Positions 58,833 through 64,000 of a stretch of 64,000 bases of DNA are shown here, in pieces (the first letter of the stretch is position 1; the number at the start of each line of letters is the position of its first letter). Position numbers and translations under genes: made by a program. A model generated the notes under the pieces. It made no database searches. It was not told where the DNA came from and saw only the letters and a list, made by a program, of their open reading frames with translations. Origin of the DNA: Anthopleura xanthogrammica (taxonomy: Eukaryota > Cnidaria > Anthozoa > Actiniaria > Actiniidae); the NCBI GenBank assembly GCA_964019055.1, contig OZ025206.1, forward strand, positions 1,551,001 to 1,615,000, given 5' to 3'.

Positions 58833-60684
58833 AAGGGGGAAGAAGAAACAAGGAAAGGAAGGAAGAACACAATGCCGTTAATGAGAATGAATTAGTGATG
58901 GAATTAAAAGAGGGCATAAAAGAGAATACGAGGAATAACAGAGCATAAAATAGACAGACGTGCATGCGGACCTGGTATATCCTATGAATTATCCTAAATG
59001 TTTGCAAAAACTTCTGCCAATAACTTCAGCCTGACAATTAATATTTTTCATCTGTCCATTCATACATAACTGTTTATGTGATGTTGATATATCCACTAAT
59101 CGACTAACTGTCACAAATTGGCCTTCCTTTTAAGGGTGGATTCTGCTTTTAATTTTCATCAGTGGTCATGTTCGTGGGTACTAAAGTGTTGTTTTGGCTA
59201 GTCGGTTTAATTGGCCTAACTAAGTCCTCACACCTTACTGGCTGTTTTTGTTGTGGCTGAAATATCTGGGTAATTTGAGTTCCCAGGACTTATGTTACCA
59301 GATATATATAGATGTATGTATTGGTAATATTGTGGTTTGAAGTATTCTTATTTGCGGTTTCGCTCGCCTGCCGAAATACCATATTCCTTTTTTTAGAAAT
59401 CATGCATAAATTCCTAGATTACAAATTTAACGTTTTTCGATCTTGTCAATTATTCAAGACACACTTAGCTTTCGTTATCGAGAATCGCACACAAAAACGT
59501 TTGTAGACTTGGCGATAATGTTCGGTATCTTCATCTCTCCATACAGGTGTGGAAATCTCCCATTTTCTTATTTTAAGCAGTAGATAATTCTCGAAACTCG
59601 ACAGCAGGCTTTGAGGTCTTTCTTTTTCATCAAACAATGATTGAGACTTTTATTGACAAACATGATAAAACTATGAAAAACAATGCATTCTCCTAAAGAT
59701 AATCCGTTTCTTCGCAACTGTAGTTCGCTGGAATCATTTCCACTTGCAGTGAAAATTTATTATTGAGTGTTTTATCTGTGTTTCTTTCTCTCTCTCTCTC
59801 TCTATCTGTCATATTCCGGCAGTTCTCAATTTAATTGACTTCATATTTAATGCATACAAAATAAAACATGGAAAAAAGATAAAATGAAAAGTTAAAATGT
59901 ATGTATAATGCATGTGGATAACGAGCTTGCCATCTTATTTTAAGTTCATATACCAAGTACCCTATTCTAGCATCCCACTCATAATTATATTACTTCGAAA
60001 ACTGAGTTATTCATAAATGGAACCTGTTTGAAAAGCCGCTTACCCACAGTTTGTTAGGCTCGCTATCAGTTCGCCCACCGCCAAGCATGGCAGAATTTAT
60101 CACTACTTTGTTCTCATATATTCAAGGAAATTAAATCGGGCCCTTTGCTATTCAAGTACTACCCCAAACATATCAAAATAAGAATTTTTGTTTACATTGA
60201 AATTTTTTTCGGCGTGGGAACGAGTTCAATATTACACCGCTACTGGAGTCATGTATTCTGTGAGAGTCTATAAAATATACCACTTTTTTCGATAGTAATT
60301 CCTAATCTTCTTACGATATATGAATTCTTTTTTCTTCGTTTAAGAATCCCCGATAAAGTAAACAATGCTTTCCGATATTACCTTGCAATTTGCCTTTCTA
60401 TAATAATCGCAAATGGAGATTTTTAACATGAAAATTATCATTCTGAGGTTAAGACTGGAATCTTCTCTTAGAAAGAATATAACCAATAAATTCAACTGGC
60501 TGTGCGTTCGCCAATTTTCCGTAAGGGTTTTTGTTGTGTCATACATATACATGTACAAATTCCTAACCCTGCCAGGTTTGAGCCAATCAGATCGCGCGCT
60601 CTACCTCTGGGATATACACAAGGGATGCCTATCTTGAACGAGGCAACTAGCTGCTAGCTTAGTAGCGCGTACAGAGTCCGTAAT

Positions 60685-61550
60685 ATGGCGGGCGGAGAAA
60701 TCTACTTTGAGAAGCTAAGGCCGCCAGAGGTTTCTGACTGTTTGACTAGAGGATCCACATTTATAAAATGGGATGATGTAAGTATTTCATCGCTTTAAAC
60801 CTTTAGAATTTCCTGCACATGTTTTCGAACAAGGTCTTCATGGAGCTTTGTTTTGGGTCACAAGGATGTATCCCCGGGTTTCTAACTTGAAAGCATTAGT
60901 ACAGTTCTCTCCAAATAACCTCACTATCTCAATTCATTGTTTAAAGATTTCTCTCGGGTTGATTGTTGAAAGGCCGTTTTCCGATATGCTGACGTTTGGC
61001 TTTACGACGGCCAGGCTAAGGCTAAATGTTATCGTCTTGCCTTTGCCTAAACAGATCCCCTACAAATGTGAATGTTTTGTATCTTCTAGGACTCTACAAC
61101 CGGCCAGAAATGTGTACTGAAAGTAGATCAAGCTGGTCACTTAATCTATTGGAAAGCCGAAGACAAAGTAAGCTTTACATATTACCCTCTCAAATCTGCA
61201 TTACTCTGGAACTGTTTCTTTGAGCACATGGATGTACACTTGGGGCAGCCTTCACTTCCCGAGCGCTTACTTCATAATTGTACTACTTGTTTACTAGTGA
61301 AACTAGCTCTCTTCTTAATCTCCAGAAATAGGGCAGCTGTGCTTTTTATCTATCCCTTATGTATATTCTTGACAGAAACGCTATTTTGTTTTCAACGCAT
61401 TAACTTTTTTGTGCCGGTATTATTGATCGAGGAGACGTTCTCTTTCGGGTGTTCATTTTATTTGAATGTCTTTTTCCACAGGAGACAGATTTTTTAGAGC
61501 TTACTTTCATTCGCGATATCAGGACAGGGAGATGGGCTCGAATGCCAAAG
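60685..61550 (+). CDS. PLCB1-like: Second phospholipase C-beta, PLCB1/2/3 type (5' part only)
   Basis: Three coding exons (60685-60777, 61090-61167, 61482-61550) give the first 80 residues, all joined in phase 0. Exon 1 starts MAGGEIYFEKLRPPEVSDCL and ends TFIKWDD; exon 2 ends AGHLIYWKAEDK; exon 3 ends DIRTGRWARMPK. This is the N-terminal PH-domain start of the PLCB1/2/3 group, with the KWDD and RxGRxAxxPK signatures. Its splice positions match those of the first PLC-beta gene in this window. The role is Gq-activated PIP2 hydrolysis. The gene runs off the right edge. Confidence 0.92.
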
Positions 61551-64000
61551 GTAAGAATCGTTATCTAATTGTGCTCTGTACAATTTGCTACTAAAGCAAT
61601 CAGGCGATAGATTTGAGAGAAAAACTCGTCAAAATGTACTAATAATATCGGTTCATTCAATCGTTGGATCGAAATGGCCGACAGTCGAGCTTCCATGAAT
61701 GAATTTCTCATCTATCGATACGCTTTTTGTATTGCACCTCCGTAGAGTTCTGATTGCCAGGAAAAAATCTTTGTTTTTTGGAATTTCCCGAAATTTGAAG
61801 CGGGATTCGTTTGGCGGGTTTTTTATTTTCATTCTCGGATGCCTCTTAAAATATGTACCTCTTACAAAAAACTCAACTCAAATTCGTAAAAACACCGCAG
61901 TGTCTTACAATGACCCGTCATTTGAATTACAAATGAGGAAAATGACTTTGTATAATATTTAATGCGGTTTACACGAATGAATTTTTTTTTTTTTTGACAT
62001 TACCTTAAATTTGGAGAAAACTTCGCTTAAAATTTTTGTTTTGGAGTAAGATCGCTGGAAATACATTTTCAATTAAGATTCATTTTAATGTTCTTTTCCC
62101 CTCCGTCTATAGTACACAATATTCCATTTTAAGTTAAACAGAATGTCTTCAAAGTTAAGGTCTTAATTATTTATTGATTCTTTTTGTTAGTACTTGCAAA
62201 CAATTTTCGTATTTATTGTCCCTAAGAAAATTGTTCTTTTGTAAAAACTGTAGAATTCTGCAGCTGTAATCTTGCATGAAATTCTGGAAACGATCTGAAA
62301 TTATTCCATTGGCTCAGCTAGTCTACCTTAATCTATTATCATCTTTCGATTCCCAATTGCCTTTTCTATCCAGCAGTTGAATCTAGAGTATTCCTGAATT
62401 ATTTATTGCCAGTCCCTTAAGCAGGAATCTTAGAAACGACAATGAATATATTAGAATGAGAGCCTTGTGTCCTAAACGCCAAATGCAAACACATTTTTTT
62501 TCATATTGGTCGATTTTCTTTCATGATTTTAATCTGAAGAATTCACAAAATCTCGAGTAAACCCTCATATCTCGAAAATGTTGTAAATACAAACACATTT
62601 GAAAAGAAGATAATTCTGATGCTGTTTTTTAGGGCTTTGTCACTTGCACAATCTTACCTAGATGACAGCTAGATTTAAGTTAGGTAAATAGATATCTGTA
62701 CCTGTGGTTTATCTTAGCTTCCTTGTCCCAAAATAACTTAACGAAAATACCAACTCGTCATTTGTGGAACGATTGCAATTTTTTAGGTTTCAGAAACATG
62801 TTCCTGCAGACGTTTAAGAATCAGAAGACTCAGAAATAACATAAATTCCAAGTCTTATATTACAATCTAAAACACCTCAAAATAAACAAAAAAAATCTAT
62901 AAAAAAGTTTTATTTCTTCCTGTATAAATAGAAATATATTTGTTGAATGAGTTTTATGAAAATAATTTAATACTCTGCTAATGTTCATAGACTTAATTTT
63001 AAAAATGATCCAAGTTTTTAAACCCTTTTTTAAAATTGTAATTCAAATTGATTTATATCTTGGAACCCACATTGACAACTCCAACTATGACATACTGTTT
63101 ATATTATGTTGTAGAATCATTATTTTGCCAGGTATTATTATTCATGATAGTATGGTCCTAACATGTTCAAGTGTCATTTGAATAAGAATAGTTTGGTGTT
63201 AGAGATATGTAAATTTGCTTGTACTCCACTCCAAATTATTTACACGACAATTTTTTCTTTCAAAGCTCTCAGTACTACCTCTTGGCTTATGTTTGCTAAC
63301 CAGGCCATAGTCAAAAAGTCTGCTTAACATCACTCAAAGAGGATATACATTCTCAATTCCTATGTATTTAGAACCAGAGACATTAAAACTTATCACATTT
63401 TTTGTTGGTGGTGTTTGCTTAGACTGGTCAAAAAGTCTGAGCTTAGTACAAAGCAATATTCTTTAAGGTTATACATGTTTGCATTCTTGTTTTGTCCTGT
63501 TGGGTTTGGTACAACAGCAATTAATTGCTGTCATTTCCACCTGGAGTAATTTTAGAAGAAATCTCACCTGAGGCTCATGAATAACTACATGATTCTACTG
63601 CATACATATGTATATATATAGCCTAAGTTCTTTTCAGTACTTAAGCTAGTATATATAGTGTGTGTTGAAGAAGTTTCTAAGATTGTGTTATCCTATATAT
63701 ATAGGATTGTAGAATAAATGTTGACAAGATGTCACTCAAAATATCCTGAAAATAGGTCAAAGTTGAGTGTATGGCACGCAATATCCATGTTGCTGGTTTT
63801 TGCAGCCAAAAGATTTTTCTTTGGTTTCTTTTGTTATATCAACCAGCCAACTTGTCTTGTCTTTCTGCATTCTGTAGGAAATATTGCAATCTACCTGTAC
63901 ACTGTATACTTGCTATTATGGTGTTTTGGATGGCTTTAGCACTTTTGCTTTTTTGAGCTCTATTTATATATTCGAAACATCAGAACTTTACATCTTTTTC
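61551..64000 (+). other. Intron of the second PLC-beta gene, cut by window end
   Basis: It follows a clear GTAAG donor. I saw no exon in the remaining 2.4 kb; the corresponding intron of the first PLC-beta gene is about 3.3 kb, so the next exon probably lies outside the window. The sequence is AT-rich with no strong repeat. Confidence 0.75.

Larger units (their letters stand above)
49326..60684. other. Gene-poor AT-rich region before the second PLC-beta gene
   Basis: No exon was recognised on either strand. The section 52500-55200 is especially AT-rich with AAT and ATG/ATC simple repeats (about 54590-54960 and 55110-55190). Scattered elements are listed separately. The promoter of the second PLC-beta gene should lie at the right edge. 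Confidence 0.6.

Noticed and set aside
58489..59007. 172-codon Phe/Leu/Ser-rich frame on minus strand
   Set aside because: Runs through the GGAA/GAAA microsatellite; no homology beyond it.

Overview
This 64-kb window is animal nuclear DNA, most likely from a cnidarian and probably an anthozoan (sea anemone or coral type). It is AT-rich and intron-rich, with canonical GT-AG splice sites, and full of short inverted-repeat elements, minisatellites and decayed tRNA-derived elements. The protein content is metazoan: a gremlin/DAN-type BMP antagonist, two phospholipase C-beta genes and a dihydrodiol dehydrogenase. The genus assignment is inference; no sequence seen here fixes it.

Layout. 1-5979: repeats and unassigned DNA, starting with a 29-unit octamer array. 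5980-6429 (+): gremlin-like secreted cystine-knot protein, coding region in one exon. 6430-15351: unassigned DNA with inverted-repeat elements, a decayed reverse transcriptase fragment and a tRNA-like relic. 15352-38757 (+): complete PLC-beta gene of the PLCB4/NorpA type, 37 coding exons that I joined by hand into one 1552-codon frame. One 1.2-kb exon codes for a very long X-Y linker, and several introns hold minisatellites, one about 1.9 kb long. 38758-41868: unassigned. 41869-45224 (-): trans-1,2-dihydrobenzene-1,2-diol dehydrogenase-like oxidoreductase, 4 exons, 335 aa. 46686-48083 (-): PhnZ-type HD-domain phosphonate dioxygenase, 2 exons, 190 aa. 48232-49325 (+): small one-helix membrane protein sharing a 148-bp divergent promoter region with the PhnZ-like gene. 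49326-60684: AT-rich unassigned DNA and mobile-element relics. 60685-64000 (+): first three coding exons of a second PLC-beta gene (PLCB1/2/3 type) that runs off the window.

How the genes relate. The two PLC-beta genes lie head to tail and share the positions and phases of their first three introns. They would act downstream of Gq-type G proteins, making IP3 and diacylglycerol. Human PLCB1 and PLCB4 are also neighbours in the same orientation on chromosome 20, so this may be a very old tandem pair. The genes between them are metabolic. The PhnZ-like enzyme fits the known occurrence of 2-aminoethylphosphonate in cnidarians. Many open frames in the window are only tandem repeats or intron sequence and are not listed as genes.
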